DNA of 64,000 nt, from assembly GCF_001687545.1 (NCBI RefSeq), contig NZ_CP016545.1, positions 915,001 to 979,000 on the forward strand, given 5' to 3'. Below the pieces are notes generated by a model. That model ran no database searches and had not been told where the DNA came from. It was given only the letters and a program-made list of their open reading frames with translations. The translations under genes were made by a program, and so were the position numbers. Below are positions 17,542-27,325 of this stretch, in pieces. Numbering within the stretch: position 1 is the first letter of the stretch; each line of letters begins with the position of its first letter. The stretch comes from Paraurantiacibacter namhicola (GTDB taxonomy: Bacteria > Pseudomonadota > Alphaproteobacteria > Sphingomonadales > Sphingomonadaceae).

Positions 17542-19050
17542 TCAGCGCAGGTTTGCGCGCTGCGCCTTCCAGCCGCCGAGGCGCACGCGCTCAAGGCGGG
17601 CAATGTCCGAGCCGTATTTCGGATCGCCGGCGCGGTTGACGCTTTCGTCGCTGTCGACAGAAAGGTCGTAAAGCTCCTGGGCGGCGACCTTGCCGCTCTT
17701 GTCGACCCAAGCAGTGTAGCGGAAGCGCTTGGTGCGGACAGTGCGGCCCATCAGCTTACCGTTGCCCTCTGTAAGGCCGGCATTGCGACCATACTGGCTG
17801 AAACCGGCTTCTTTCCAATTGCGATCCGGATTGAGAAGTAGCGGGACGAGGCTGTCACCTTCCAGGTTCGACGGCGGCGTGAAGCCAGCAAGCTGCGCGA
17901 GCGTAGGATAGATATCGACCGTCTCGACTACCGTGTTGGTCCGCGTGCCCTGGCGCGTCACACCCGGCGCATTGATTATGATCGGCACGCGAATGTCGAG
18001 ATCGGCCGTCGAATGCTTCGCCCAGGCAGCATGGTCGCCCAGCTTCCAGCCGTGGTCGCCCCACAGGACGATGATCGTGTTGTCGGCCAGGCCCTCCGCT
18101 TCCAGCTTGCGCAGGAGGTCCCCCACGAGGCTGTCGGCGAAGCTGACGGCGGCGAGGTAGCCCCAGCGCAGCTCGTCGGCGACGGGCTCCGGCATGTTCG
18201 GTTTCTCGTCCTCGGTCTCCGGATAATTCCAGACCTCGTAGGCCACCAGCGCCCAGGGCGGTGCGCCCTCTTGCCCGTTGCGGTTTACCGGTTCGGGGAC
18301 GGTGGAGGGCGAATAGCGCGCCCAGTCTGATTCGGGCGAAATGAAGGGCAAGTGCGGGCGGTGGATGCCCACGGCCATGAAGAAAGGCTCGCCGCTATCG
18401 CCCAGCCGCTCCATGTGATCGAGGGCCATGTCCACGTTCAGCGTGTCCGGCAATTCTGCACGATTCTCGGCGCGGTCGTAAGCCTTGCGGGGAATGCCTG
18501 CCTTGCGGTCCGCCCGGCGCAGGATGTGTTCGTAATCCTCCTCGCGCACCGTCCAGCCATCGGCATCGTCGTCGGCGTGGTGGTATATCTTGCCGATGCC
18601 CAGCGTCTCGTAACCCGCGCCCTTGAACATATCGAGCATGGTCACCGCGTTCGGCACCGCCTCGTCGACGGGCGTTTTCAAATCGGTGATGCCGGTAGTG
18701 TCGGGACGCAGCCCGGTCATCAGGGCAGCACGCGACGGGCCGCAAACCGCCTGGCTGACGATGCCGTTGTCGAACACCATGCCGGACCGACCGAGCGCGT
18801 CCATGTTCGGCGTCTGCGCGGTCGGATGGCCGTAAATGCCGAGATCCGGGCGCAGATCGTCGATCTGGATGAAAAGGACATTCGGGCGCTCCGGCGCGGC
18901 ATCGGGCAGGCCGACCAGCCACTGCGAGCCCTCTGCCGGGGGCGGGGCCGAAGCGACGGCGTTTCCGGCGTCCTGCGTGCAGGCAGCAATGCCGAATGCG
19001 GCCAGTCCGATGGCGCTGGCGGACATCGCGAGTCGTATGGCGGTTTTCAT
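17542..19050 (-). CDS. Sulfatase 1, iduronate-2-sulfatase-like, lipoprotein (type I, S1 family)
   Basis: Predicted lipid-anchored sulfate ester hydrolase of 502 residues. The signal peptide ends in lipobox IAAC (Cys24). The formylglycine site is AVCGPSRAALMTG, with Cys103 in C-x-P-S-R. Metal ligands are in LFIQIDDLRPD near residue 65 and in WGDHGWKLGDH. The layout NVLFIQIDDLRPDLGIYGH and the RPHLPF segment resemble the iduronate-2-sulfatase-like group, though the true substrate is unknown. ATG 19050 has a GGAGAGGAAAA ribosome site, and the longer frame to 19131 would run through the promoter. It is divergent from GH3, with a palindromic operator midway (19104-19117). Confidence 0.92.
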   Translation of the reverse strand: MKTAIRLAMSASAIGLAAFGIAACTQDAGNAVASAPPPAEGSQWLVGLPDAAPERPNVLFIQIDDLRPDLGIYGHPTAQTPNMDALGRSGMVFDNGIVSQAVCGPSRAALMTGLRPDTTGITDLKTPVDEAVPNAVTMLDMFKGAGYETLGIGKIYHHADDDADGWTVREEDYEHILRRADRKAGIPRKAYDRAENRAELPDTLNVDMALDHMERLGDSGEPFFMAVGIHRPHLPFISPESDWARYSPSTVPEPVNRNGQEGAPPWALVAYEVWNYPETEDEKPNMPEPVADELRWGYLAAVSFADSLVGDLLRKLEAEGLADNTIIVLWGDHGWKLGDHAAWAKHSTADLDIRVPIIINAPGVTRQGTRTNTVVETVDIYPTLAQLAGFTPPSNLEGDSLVPLLLNPDRNWKEAGFSQYGRNAGLTEGNGKLMGRTVRTKRFRYTAWVDKSGKVAAQELYDLSVDSDESVNRAGDPKYGSDIARLERVRLGGWKAQRANLR

Positions 19051-19103
19051 GTTTTCCTCTCCGAAAGAGCTTTTGCCCTTGACGAAAGCCTTGTCCGGCA
19101 AAT

Positions 19104-19117
19104 AGACAACATTGTCA
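19104..19117. promoter_or_regulatory. Island operator, copy 1 (sulfatase 1 / GH3 divergent promoter)
   Basis: AGACAACATTGTCA is a near-perfect palindrome with arms of consensus TGACAA and TTGTCA around two bases, with one mismatch at the first base. It sits 53 bases before sulfatase 1 and 49 bases before GH3, in the middle of the divergent gap, where a repressor could shut both. The same motif occurs upstream of the TonB-dependent receptor and the autotransporter operon. Confidence 0.65.
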
Positions 19118-19166
19118 ACAGGAGTGGGCATGCATCCATTCCGGCACGGGAATTCGGAGGATTATC

Positions 19167-21743
19167 ATGACCAGGCGCGCCATTCGCTTCGCCCTTTCCA
19201 CCACTGCAGCGACTCTGCTCGCTGCCTGCGCGACGAATGCGGCGATGGACGGTCCGATGGCCGAGCGCAGCTACGCCTTGCCCGCCGCGGATGTCGCTCT
19301 CGACCTGGACAAATGGCCGGTGATCGACAGCGCCATTCCCGCCGCAGCCGATGCCGCAACCGAAGCGCGGATCGATGCGGTTCTCTCCCGGATGACGGTG
19401 GAAGAGAAGGTGGGGCAGATTCTCCAACCCGAAATTACCAACATCACGCCGGACGAGGTGCGTGAATACAATATCGGTTCCGTCCTGAACGGCGGGAACG
19501 GCAGGCCGAACAAGGATATGTACGCGCCGGCCAGCGAATGGCTGAAGCTGGCCGACGCTTACTGGACCGCGTCGACGGACAAGAGCGATGGCGGTGTGGG
19601 CATCCCGATCATCTGGGGCATCGATTCCGTCCACGGTAACAATTCCTATTTCGGCGGCACCATCTTCCCGCACAATATCGGGCTCGGCGCGGCCAACGAC
19701 CCGGACCTCATGCGTCGCATCGGGCGTGTGACGGCAATCGAAACGGCCGCCATCGGTACGGACTGGACCTTCGCGCCAGCCCTTTCGATCCCGCGCGACG
19801 ATCGTTGGGGCCGGACCTATGAAGGGTATTCCGAAGGGCCGGAAATTGCGGGCCGAATGGGAGCATCGCTGACGCTGGGTTTGCAGGGCGACCCTGCCGG
19901 AGATTTCTTCCCGTCAGGCTCCATCATCGCGACCGCCAAGCACATGGTGGCCGATGGCGGTACGGCCGGCGGCCGCGACCAGGGCGATGCGCAGGTGTCC
20001 GAGGATGTTCTGCGCGACATCCACTGGGCGCCCTACGCGCCCACGCTGGAGGCTGGCGCGCAGACCGTCATGGCATCCTATTCCAAGTGGAACGGCGTGC
20101 GCATGCACGGCCACGGCCCGCTGCTGACTACGATGATGAAGGACCATGCAGGGTTCGACGGCTTCGTGATCGGCGACTTCAACGGCCACGCCCTGATCCC
20201 GGGATGCACCGCGGGCGATTGCCCCGAAGCGCTGTTGGCAGGCGTCGACATGTACATGATTCCGGCAGACTGGAAGGAATTGTACAACAATCTGGTTGTG
20301 CAGGTGAAAGACGGGACGATCCCGATGAGCCGGCTGGACGATGCGGTGCGCCGCGTCCTGCGAGTTAAGTTCCGGGCTGGACTGTTCGACATGCCGAAAC
20401 CCTCGGCGCGGCCTTACGCCGGGGCCGAGCATATCGGCACGGACGAGCACAAGGCGCTGGCCCGCGAGGCTGCCCGCAAGAGCGCCGTATTGCTGAAAGA
20501 TGACCCTTCGATCCTGCCTTTCCCTGCCAATTCGCGCGTTCTCGTAGCCGGGCAGGGCGCCGATAACGTCCCGATGCTGGTCGGCGGCTGGTCAATGAAC
20601 TGGCAGGGTACGGGCCTTACAAACAAGGATTTCCCCGGTTCGACCACTGTCTATTCCGGACTGCGCCAGGCCATGGCTCCGCATGGCGGCACGGCGGAAT
20701 TGAGCGTAGACGGGCAATATGAAACGAAACCGGACTATGCCGTCGTCGTGTTTGGCGAGACGCCCTATGCAGAATACCAAGGCGATCGCGAGAGCGTGAT
20801 CTATGCCGCGCCGGACAGTGATTCGGACCTTGCATTGCTGGAGAGACTCAAAGCGGATGGGATCCCCGTGATCGCCGTCTTCCTCAGTGGGCGACCGCTG
20901 TGGGTCAATCCGCACCTCAACGCTTCCGATGCATTCGTCGCCGCATGGCTGCCCGGCACGCAGGGCGGCGCAGGTCTGGCCGACCTCCTGGTGAGTGACG
21001 GGGCGGGCAAAGCGCGCCATGATTTCACCGGTCGCCTGTCTTTCAGCTGGCCCAAGCTCGCCAGTCAGACAGCTCTGAACCAAGGCAATGCGAATTACGA
21101 TCCGCTCTTTCCGGTCGGTTACGGCCTCAGCCTGAATTCTCGCCGCGATGTCGGTATGCTTTCGGTTGACCCAGGCCTGAGCGCGGAGAAACTGGCGGCG
21201 GCGAGCAATTCGGTGTTTTTCTCCGACGGCCGGGCCATTGCGCCTTGGCGCGTCTATCTGGGCGATGCGCAGAATTCGCGCCTGAAAACGGAAGGCGATC
21301 GCTTCGTGACCAGTCCCACCGGCGCGGTGTCCTTCGACAGTGCGGATCGCAACCGGCAGGAAGATACGAAGATCGGCCGCTGGTCCGGCACTGGTGAAGG
21401 ATCCGTATTCGTGCTGGGTTACGACACGGTCGATTTCGGCAAACGTGCTGAAAATGGCGAGGCGGTAGTTGTTTCTATGGCCCTGCTGGAGAGACCGACC
21501 GCGAATGTCACGGCCAGTTTCGGCACAACGCGCAAGAGCGGCACTGTAGACCTGACACCTGCATTGCGCCGCATGGCGCCCGGCAAATACACCGAAGTCA
21601 GCATTCCGCTGGCCTGCTTTGCGGACGATAGTGACCTGACAACGGTGGACATGCCGCTGCGTATTGCTACGAACGGCAAACTTGCCGTGCAACTGGCCGG
21701 GATCTCCATCGCGCCCCCGCGCGGCATCACGGTGGAGTGCTGA
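19167..21743 (+). CDS. Glycoside hydrolase family 3, ExoP-like exo-beta-glucosidase/xylosidase, lipoprotein
   Basis: Retaining exo-acting hydrolase of 858 residues that removes terminal beta-linked glucose or xylose. The signal with lipobox LAAC predicts lipid anchoring. The GH3 barrel begins near residue 60 (RMTVEEKVGQIL). Segments GIPIIWGIDSVHG and IIATAKHMVADGG follow, and the nucleophile Asp lies in GFVIGDFNGH, where the more usual residue after Asp is Trp. LLAGVDMYMIP and the alpha/beta sandwich domain come next, and the C-terminal 200 residues look like the extra beta domain of ExoP-type 1,3-1,4-beta-glucan exohydrolases. It heads the operon GH3-lacI-MFS. Specificity (glucan or xylan) is open. 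Confidence 0.93.
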   Translation: MTRRAIRFALSTTAATLLAACATNAAMDGPMAERSYALPAADVALDLDKWPVIDSAIPAAADAATEARIDAVLSRMTVEEKVGQILQPEITNITPDEVREYNIGSVLNGGNGRPNKDMYAPASEWLKLADAYWTASTDKSDGGVGIPIIWGIDSVHGNNSYFGGTIFPHNIGLGAANDPDLMRRIGRVTAIETAAIGTDWTFAPALSIPRDDRWGRTYEGYSEGPEIAGRMGASLTLGLQGDPAGDFFPSGSIIATAKHMVADGGTAGGRDQGDAQVSEDVLRDIHWAPYAPTLEAGAQTVMASYSKWNGVRMHGHGPLLTTMMKDHAGFDGFVIGDFNGHALIPGCTAGDCPEALLAGVDMYMIPADWKELYNNLVVQVKDGTIPMSRLDDAVRRVLRVKFRAGLFDMPKPSARPYAGAEHIGTDEHKALAREAARKSAVLLKDDPSILPFPANSRVLVAGQGADNVPMLVGGWSMNWQGTGLTNKDFPGSTTVYSGLRQAMAPHGGTAELSVDGQYETKPDYAVVVFGETPYAEYQGDRESVIYAAPDSDSDLALLERLKADGIPVIAVFLSGRPLWVNPHLNASDAFVAAWLPGTQGGAGLADLLVSDGAGKARHDFTGRLSFSWPKLASQTALNQGNANYDPLFPVGYGLSLNSRRDVGMLSVDPGLSAEKLAAASNSVFFSDGRAIAPWRVYLGDAQNSRLKTEGDRFVTSPTGAVSFDSADRNRQEDTKIGRWSGTGEGSVFVLGYDTVDFGKRAENGEAVVVSMALLERPTANVTASFGTTRKSGTVDLTPALRRMAPGKYTEVSIPLACFADDSDLTTVDMPLRIATNGKLAVQLAGISIAPPRGITVEC

Positions 21744-21789
21744 GTTCCAAACGATGGCTAGCGTACTGCAACCGCAGCGGGGCTTGCGC

Positions 21790-22821
21790 ATGAGAACGGT
21801 CAGACGGTCGACGATTACGGACGTGGCGAAGCTCGCCGAAGTGTCGATTAAGACAGTCTCGCGCGTAGTCCGGCGCGAGCCAAATGTCAGTGAGAGAACG
21901 CGGGTTGCGGTTCAGGCCGCCATCGACGAGCTGAATTACCGCCCGACCATTTCCGCCCGCAGCACCACCAGCGCGCGGTCCTTTCTGCTCGGCCTCGTCT
22001 TCGACAACCCGAATCCGAGCTACAGCTTCGAACTGCTGCGCGGTGCCCAGCGTGCGGCCAAGGAGAACGGGTATCAGCTTGTTTTCGAACCGCTCGACCG
22101 GTCGCGTGCCACCCCGGCGGAGTCCATGACCCAGCTGATCGTTCAGGGCAATCTGGAAGGCATGATCGTGCCGCCGCCCCTGTGCGACGATCCAGACGTT
22201 CTCTCCGCGATGTCCAAGCTTAATCGCCCCTTCGCCCGCATCGCACCGGGACGGGAGCCGAGCCTTGGCTTCTGCGTGTCGATGGACGATCGCGGCGCGG
22301 CGGAAGCCATGACGCGGCACCTTGTCGACCATGGCCATACCCGTATCGGGTTCATCATGGGGCGAGAAGGGACCGCGACGACGCAAGCACGCCTCCACGG
22401 ATACAAGGATGGCTTGCAGGGTGCCGGGATAGCGTTTGACGAGGAACTGACCTGCCAAGGGGCCTTCACGATCCGTTCCGGCGTTGAATGCGGCGAACAC
22501 CTGCTATCGCTAGACGATCGACCGACCGCCATTTTCGCGTCAAATGACGACATGGCCGCAGGCGTTCTGATGGCGGCCCACCGGGTGGGGCTGGAAGTGC
22601 CGCGCGACCTCTCCGTCGCCGGGTTCGACGATGCGGAAACAGCCTCTGCCATGTGGCCTCCGCTTACGACGATCCGCCAGCCCGTGGCGGATATGGCTGC
22701 AGCGGCCGCCGAAGGCATTATCGATCACCAGCGCGGCAACCGCGAGAACGGTCTCGATAACGTGCAGCTCGATTACGAGCTCATCGTGAGGGAATCGACG
22801 GGGCCCGTGCCGGAGGTCTGA
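21790..22821 (+). CDS. LacI family transcriptional regulator of the island
   Basis: Repressor of about 343 residues with the LacI helix-turn-helix STITDVAKLAEVSIKTVSRV at the N-terminus and the sugar-binding core (HTRIGFIMGREG, DDMAAGVLMA, VPRDLSVAGFDDAE). I placed the start at ATG 21790, directly before the DNA-binding domain. ATG 21754 (12 residues longer) is equally possible, as neither has a strong ribosome site. It sits between GH3 and the permease in one transcript and overlaps the permease start by one base. It is the only regulator in the island and the best candidate to bind the shared TGACAA-NN-TTGTCA sites, but those lack the central CG common in LacI operators. Confidence 0.9.
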   Translation: MRTVRRSTITDVAKLAEVSIKTVSRVVRREPNVSERTRVAVQAAIDELNYRPTISARSTTSARSFLLGLVFDNPNPSYSFELLRGAQRAAKENGYQLVFEPLDRSRATPAESMTQLIVQGNLEGMIVPPPLCDDPDVLSAMSKLNRPFARIAPGREPSLGFCVSMDDRGAAEAMTRHLVDHGHTRIGFIMGREGTATTQARLHGYKDGLQGAGIAFDEELTCQGAFTIRSGVECGEHLLSLDDRPTAIFASNDDMAAGVLMAAHRVGLEVPRDLSVAGFDDAETASAMWPPLTTIRQPVADMAAAAAEGIIDHQRGNRENGLDNVQLDYELIVRESTGPVPEV

Positions 22822-24026
22822 TGGGCGCGCGGCTGACACCGGCCGGACGCATCACGCTCGTCGTCCTGTTCTTCAGCTGGGGACTGGTGGCCGTGACCGT
22901 CCGCATGGTCGTGCCGCACTTCAAGGAAGCCTTCGATCTCGGCTATCGCGATGCCTTGCTGGTGCAATCGGCATTCTTCCTGACCTATCTGCTGTTTGCC
23001 CGTGCCAGCGGCGGGATCACCGCGCGGATCGGCCTGCGGGCCGGGGTGGCGCTCGGCATCGGCCTGATGGCGGTGGGGAGTATCGGGCTTGCCGCCACCA
23101 CGCTCGGCGGGAATTTCTACGCCCTGTTGCCGTCCATCTTCGTTATCGCCAGCGGAATTACCTTCCTGCAGGTCGCCGCCAATCCGCTGGCCGCTTCGCA
23201 AGGCGGGTTCGCCAACCCATCGACCAATCTCACATTCGCGCAAGCCTTCAATTCGCTGGGCACGGTCATCGCCCCCTTGCTGGCGGCGGCGGCCTTCCTC
23301 GACACCGTGACCAATCCGCTGATGCCCGTGCGCACGCTGTTTGCCGGGATTGCGATCGCCCTCGGCCTGCTGGCGATGTTGGCTTGGCGCTACCTGCGGG
23401 TCGAAAGCGTGACGGCGCCGGTCGCCGCGTCGGTCCGCGCCCCCTGGAGCGCGTTCGAACGCCGCCGCCTGGCGGCAGGCGTGGGCGCGCTGTTCCTTTA
23501 TGTCGGTGCGGAAGTAGCGATCTCCACGACCATGCTGAACCTGCTGGAAGATGAAGGTGTGATCGATGCAAGCCGCACGTTCGGTGCCGTGCTGGTGTCG
23601 ATCTTCTGGATGGGCATGCTGGTCGGCCGCTTCGGTGCCTTGCCCTTGCTCGCCAATGTCGGACGGCATATCGTCCTGGGCTCGGCAGCCATCGCCTCGG
23701 GATGCCTCTGCATCGTCGCGGGCTTTGCAGGCGGTTATCTCGCCGCGTTGGCCATCCTGGTTTCCGGCCTGTTCGCCGGACTGCAATTCCCCACCATTTT
23801 CGCGATTGCGAGCGCGGACCTGCCGGTTGAACAGCAGAGCCGGGCTGCTGGATGGCTGTGCACCGGCATCGTGGGGGGCGGCCTTGTCCCGCTACTCTAC
23901 GGTAGCGTAGCGGATGCGGCAGGGCTGGGTACCGCCTTGCTGGTGCCGGCGGCCTGCTTTCTTGCGATCGCCTGGTTCGCGTTTTCCTACGGGCGCGAAG
24001 GCCTTAGCCGCAGGGCTGCAGGCTAG
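22821..24026 (+). CDS. FucP/GluP-type MFS sugar permease
   Basis: Inner-membrane proton-sugar symporter of 401 residues with about 12 hydrophobic segments. The FucP/GluP signature is visible: VVPHFKEAFDLGYRDALLVQ, the ITFLQVAANPLAAS segment and LTFAQAFNSLGT, all typical of L-fucose, glucose/galactose or related sugar permeases of this family. The start ATG overlaps the LacI stop (TGATG), so it is translationally coupled. Its 3' end overlaps the end of convergent sulfatase 2 by 23 bases. In context it would import the monosaccharide released in the periplasm, but sugar identity is unknown. Confidence 0.9.
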   Translation: MGARLTPAGRITLVVLFFSWGLVAVTVRMVVPHFKEAFDLGYRDALLVQSAFFLTYLLFARASGGITARIGLRAGVALGIGLMAVGSIGLAATTLGGNFYALLPSIFVIASGITFLQVAANPLAASQGGFANPSTNLTFAQAFNSLGTVIAPLLAAAAFLDTVTNPLMPVRTLFAGIAIALGLLAMLAWRYLRVESVTAPVAASVRAPWSAFERRRLAAGVGALFLYVGAEVAISTTMLNLLEDEGVIDASRTFGAVLVSIFWMGMLVGRFGALPLLANVGRHIVLGSAAIASGCLCIVAGFAGGYLAALAILVSGLFAGLQFPTIFAIASADLPVEQQSRAAGWLCTGIVGGGLVPLLYGSVADAAGLGTALLVPAACFLAIAWFAFSYGREGLSRRAAG

Positions 24027-25704
24027 CCGGATCGATCGGGCTTGGAGCGCTCGGTGCGTAGCCGTAACGGATCGCGCGCGCCGCGAAAGGCTGCGTCGCA
24101 CTGATGGGACGGGCGTAGAGTTCCGCCTCTCCCTGCTCACCACCATAGTCGACTGAGGCACCTACTGTGGCCGAGGTGAGAACGACCGCGCCATCGGAGG
24201 CGCGGCAGCCTTGCGGGGCGGCGGTGCGCGGTTGCGTGCCGCCGGGCCACATACGCGCGCGCATCTGCGCTTCGGGCACGCGGCCCAGATCGCCACTTCT
24301 CGCAATCCAGTCCATCAAATCGCTATCCATTCGCGTGGCGATAACGGCATAGGCCGGATCGTCCGCCAAATTGCGAACATTATCCGGGTCCGCCGACACA
24401 TCGAATAGCATCCGGCGCGGTGCCGGTGCTTCCAGATACATTGCCTGCAACGGCGTCAGCGCACCTTCCGCGTGAAGCCTGCGCCATTCGTGCATGATCG
24501 GGTTCGTGTTCTGGTATCCGAGCGAGGGGATCACCGGCTTGTCGGAGAAATAGCGGATATACAGGTAACCGTCGCTGCGAATGCCGCGAAAGCGCTGGGG
24601 GACTTCGTCGAACCGGTCGCCCGCCATGTATATGTATTGGGGCGGCGCGGCGCGGAAGATGTCGCGGCCCTGTATCCAGTCAGGCAATCCCACCCCTGCG
24701 AAAGCAAGGATAGTGGGCGCGAGGTCCACGAAGCTGACGAGTTCGCTGCGCCGCTCGCCCGCGCCATAGCCATTCGGAAAGCGCACGATGAGGGGCACAT
24801 GCGTCCCGCTGTCGAAGATCGTGCGCTTCGCGCGCGGCAGGCCGTCACCGTGGTCGGTGGTGAAGATGATGATGGAATCGTCGAACCGTCCCTCCGCCTC
24901 CAGTTTGCGCAGCAGCGCGCCGACTTCCTGGTCCATCAGGCGGATATTGTCGTAATGGCGCGCGAGATTCTGCCGCACGACCGGGGTGTCGGGGTAATAG
25001 GCCGGCACACGAACCGCATCGGGAACGGTCGGCGGAAAGTTCTTGCGCGCATCCATCGTGGCGTTGCGTTCGAGCGCGTTTTTCACGTTGGGACGCTCGG
25101 ACGTGTTGAGATCCGGCGGCCAGGTGCGGCCTTCATGCGTGGTCGGGAAATTGATCATCGCGAAGAAGGGCTGCTCGGCGTCCAGGCCGTGCGGCCATTG
25201 CTGCGAGTGATCGTTATCGTCCCAGATCGTGAAGGGCTCGCCGAACTGGTAATCGGTCTTCTGACGGTTGACGGTGTGATATCCCGCTGACCGCAGCAAT
25301 TCGGGAAACGCTTTTATGCTGGCAGGCGGGACAGCTTCGTACGGTTCGCCTTCAGGCATATTCATGCCGTAGCTGGATGTTCGCATGTGCATGGTGCCCA
25401 GCGTCGTCTGGTGGACGCCGGTAATGAGTGCGGAGCGGGCGGGTGCGCAGACCCCTGCGGTCGTGAAGGTCTTGGTGAAGACAACGCTCTCGGCCGCCAG
25501 CGCATCGAGGTTCGGCGTCACCGCCACCTCGTCCCCCATGAAGCCCATGCGCGGGCTCAGGTCTTCGGCCGTTATCAGGATGATGTTCGGCCGGTCCGGG
25601 AACTGCTCTCCCGGACCGGCCGAAGCGCGCCCTTCTGTCATGCCGCACGCCGGGAGGGTCAGAATCGCGCACAACGTCAGCAAAAGGGCAGGGAGACGAA
25701 GCAT
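24004..25704 (-). CDS. Sulfatase 2, lipoprotein with C-A-P-A-R active site and C-terminal beta domain
   Basis: Type I sulfatase of 566 residues with lipobox LPAC (Cys20). The maturation site is GVCAPARSALITG: Cys86 with Ala instead of the usual Ser at the fourth position, a variant found in some formylglycine sulfatases. Metal ligands are in ITAEDLSPRMG and in FTTDHGDGLPRAK. The TLGTMHMRT segment after the active site resembles bacterial heparan N-sulfatase-like proteins. After the catalytic core, the last 70 or so residues (from CRASDGAVV) look like a chitobiase C-terminal-type beta domain. The start overlaps the stop of sulfatase 3 by one base, and the longer frame upstream is the shadow of that gene. 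Confidence 0.9.
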   Translation of the reverse strand: MLRLPALLLTLCAILTLPACGMTEGRASAGPGEQFPDRPNIILITAEDLSPRMGFMGDEVAVTPNLDALAAESVVFTKTFTTAGVCAPARSALITGVHQTTLGTMHMRTSSYGMNMPEGEPYEAVPPASIKAFPELLRSAGYHTVNRQKTDYQFGEPFTIWDDNDHSQQWPHGLDAEQPFFAMINFPTTHEGRTWPPDLNTSERPNVKNALERNATMDARKNFPPTVPDAVRVPAYYPDTPVVRQNLARHYDNIRLMDQEVGALLRKLEAEGRFDDSIIIFTTDHGDGLPRAKRTIFDSGTHVPLIVRFPNGYGAGERRSELVSFVDLAPTILAFAGVGLPDWIQGRDIFRAAPPQYIYMAGDRFDEVPQRFRGIRSDGYLYIRYFSDKPVIPSLGYQNTNPIMHEWRRLHAEGALTPLQAMYLEAPAPRRMLFDVSADPDNVRNLADDPAYAVIATRMDSDLMDWIARSGDLGRVPEAQMRARMWPGGTQPRTAAPQGCRASDGAVVLTSATVGASVDYGGEQGEAELYARPISATQPFAARAIRYGYAPSAPSPIDPASLQPCG

Positions 25705-27293
25705 CAATGGTCGCTCTGGTCGTTTGCCTTCTTGCCGCCTTCGGTCTTCAGATTGTCGCGCAAATCGTCCTCCGTCCCATCGCGCATCCAGCGGTCGGGG
25801 AAGTCCGCAGCCTCGGATCCGTTGCTGTTGCGCAGCACGGCACCTTGTCCGTTGCGTTCGGTGAAGGTTACGTAGGCGCGGCCATCTTCCGATCCGAAGT
25901 TGGCGAACAGGCCTTCCCGCATGCGCGAGACCACATCCTGGTGGTCGGGCGAAGCGATAAGGTTGTTCATTTCGAAGGGGTCGTTTTGGAGATCGTATAA
26001 TTCCTCCGTGTCCCACACGCCGTGATACTGGATGTACTTGTAGCGGTCTCCGCGCAGGGCCAGCGTCGTCGGGGTGTGGGGGTAATTATACTCCCAGAAA
26101 TACTCGTAATTCAGGCCTTCGCGCCAGGGACCCTGCCGCTCCATGCCCATCAACTGGGCCATGAAGCTGATCCCGTCGAACTTTGCTTCGCCCTGCGATG
26201 CGCCGGCAAGCTCCAGGAAAGTCGGGGCGATATCGATATTGGCGATCAGGTCCGTATTGACCCGGCCCTTGGCCATTCCGCCGCCCATTGCAATGAAGGG
26301 CACCTTCATCGATTCCTCGTAGGCATTGCGCTTGTCGATCAGGCCGTGTTCGCCGAACATGAAGCCGTTGTCGCCCATCATGACGACGATGGTGTTGTCC
26401 ATCTGGCCGGTCGCATCGAGGTAATCGAGGATGTCCCCAATCCCTTCGTCCACTGCAGCCAACGTCTGGTTGTAGCGCAGCTTGTAATCGACCACGTCCA
26501 GCGTGGAGTGATAGGGGAAATCCACCCCGTGCCAGCTATTGCGCTGGTTCTTCACCCACATGGGCTTGCCCTCGTAATTCTCGGGCGTATCGGCCATGCT
26601 TCCGGGCAATTTGATGCTTTCGCGGCTGTACAGGTCCTTGTGTCGCTCGGCCGGGATGAAATCCGCATGCACGGCCTTGTGGCTGAGATAGAGGAAGAAC
26701 GGTTCGTCCGCCTTGCGGCCCTTCAGCCAGTCCATCGCATAGCTGTTGAGATTGTCGGTGATGTAGCCGGGCTGTTCCACATGCTCGCCATTGATGTTGA
26801 GCTTGTGCCGCACGCCTTGGTCATTGACCGGCAGGTAATTGCCCTGGCCTTTGAAGCTGATCCAGTGATCGAAGCCGGGCTGCGGGTCGTCTCCATGCCC
26901 GCCCATGTGCCATTTGCCGATGAAGGCGGTGGAATAGCCTGCTTCCTGCAGCGCCTGCGGGAAGAAGAATGTGCCCGGGCGGAACTTGATGTTGTTGTCC
27001 GCCACGCCGTGATTGTGCATGTACTGACCCGTAAGGATCGAAGCGCGGCTTGGGCTGCACAGCGCGGTCGTGACGAAGGCATTGGGGAAGTAGACCCCTT
27101 CGCGTGCCATGCGGTCCATGTTGGGCGTTTCCAGCGCCGGATCCAGGAAACCCATTGCATCGTATCGCTGGTCATCATTCAGGATGAAGATGATGTTCGG
27201 GCGCTTGGCCTTGTGGGGTGCGGCGAGGGCCAGTTGCGGCGCGATCGCCGTCCAGAGCAGCGCAATGGCTGTCACGATCCGGACGATGGGCAT
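25704..27293 (-). CDS. Sulfatase 3, N-acetylglucosamine-6-sulfatase-like (S1 family), exported
   Basis: Type I sulfatase of 529 residues with a Sec signal (IVTAIALLWTAIAPQLALAA) and no lipobox. The formylglycine site is ALCSPSRASILTGQYMHNHGV (Cys79), a sequence typical of the N-acetylglucosamine-6-sulfatase-like group. Metal ligands are in FILNDDQRYD and MMGDNGFMFGEHG. The C-terminus is hydrophilic and Asp/Lys-rich. ATG 27293 follows GGAGAACACC, whereas the in-frame ATG at 27314 lacks one. It lies between the TonB-dependent receptor and sulfatase 2 on the same strand and is coupled to sulfatase 2, so receptor-sulfatase 3-sulfatase 2 may be one operon with an internal hairpin. Confidence 0.92.
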   Translation of the reverse strand: MPIVRIVTAIALLWTAIAPQLALAAPHKAKRPNIIFILNDDQRYDAMGFLDPALETPNMDRMAREGVYFPNAFVTTALCSPSRASILTGQYMHNHGVADNNIKFRPGTFFFPQALQEAGYSTAFIGKWHMGGHGDDPQPGFDHWISFKGQGNYLPVNDQGVRHKLNINGEHVEQPGYITDNLNSYAMDWLKGRKADEPFFLYLSHKAVHADFIPAERHKDLYSRESIKLPGSMADTPENYEGKPMWVKNQRNSWHGVDFPYHSTLDVVDYKLRYNQTLAAVDEGIGDILDYLDATGQMDNTIVVMMGDNGFMFGEHGLIDKRNAYEESMKVPFIAMGGGMAKGRVNTDLIANIDIAPTFLELAGASQGEAKFDGISFMAQLMGMERQGPWREGLNYEYFWEYNYPHTPTTLALRGDRYKYIQYHGVWDTEELYDLQNDPFEMNNLIASPDHQDVVSRMREGLFANFGSEDGRAYVTFTERNGQGAVLRNSNGSEAADFPDRWMRDGTEDDLRDNLKTEGGKKANDQSDH

Positions 27294-27325
27294 GGGTGTT
27301 CTCCAGACTTCCAATTCAATGTGAT

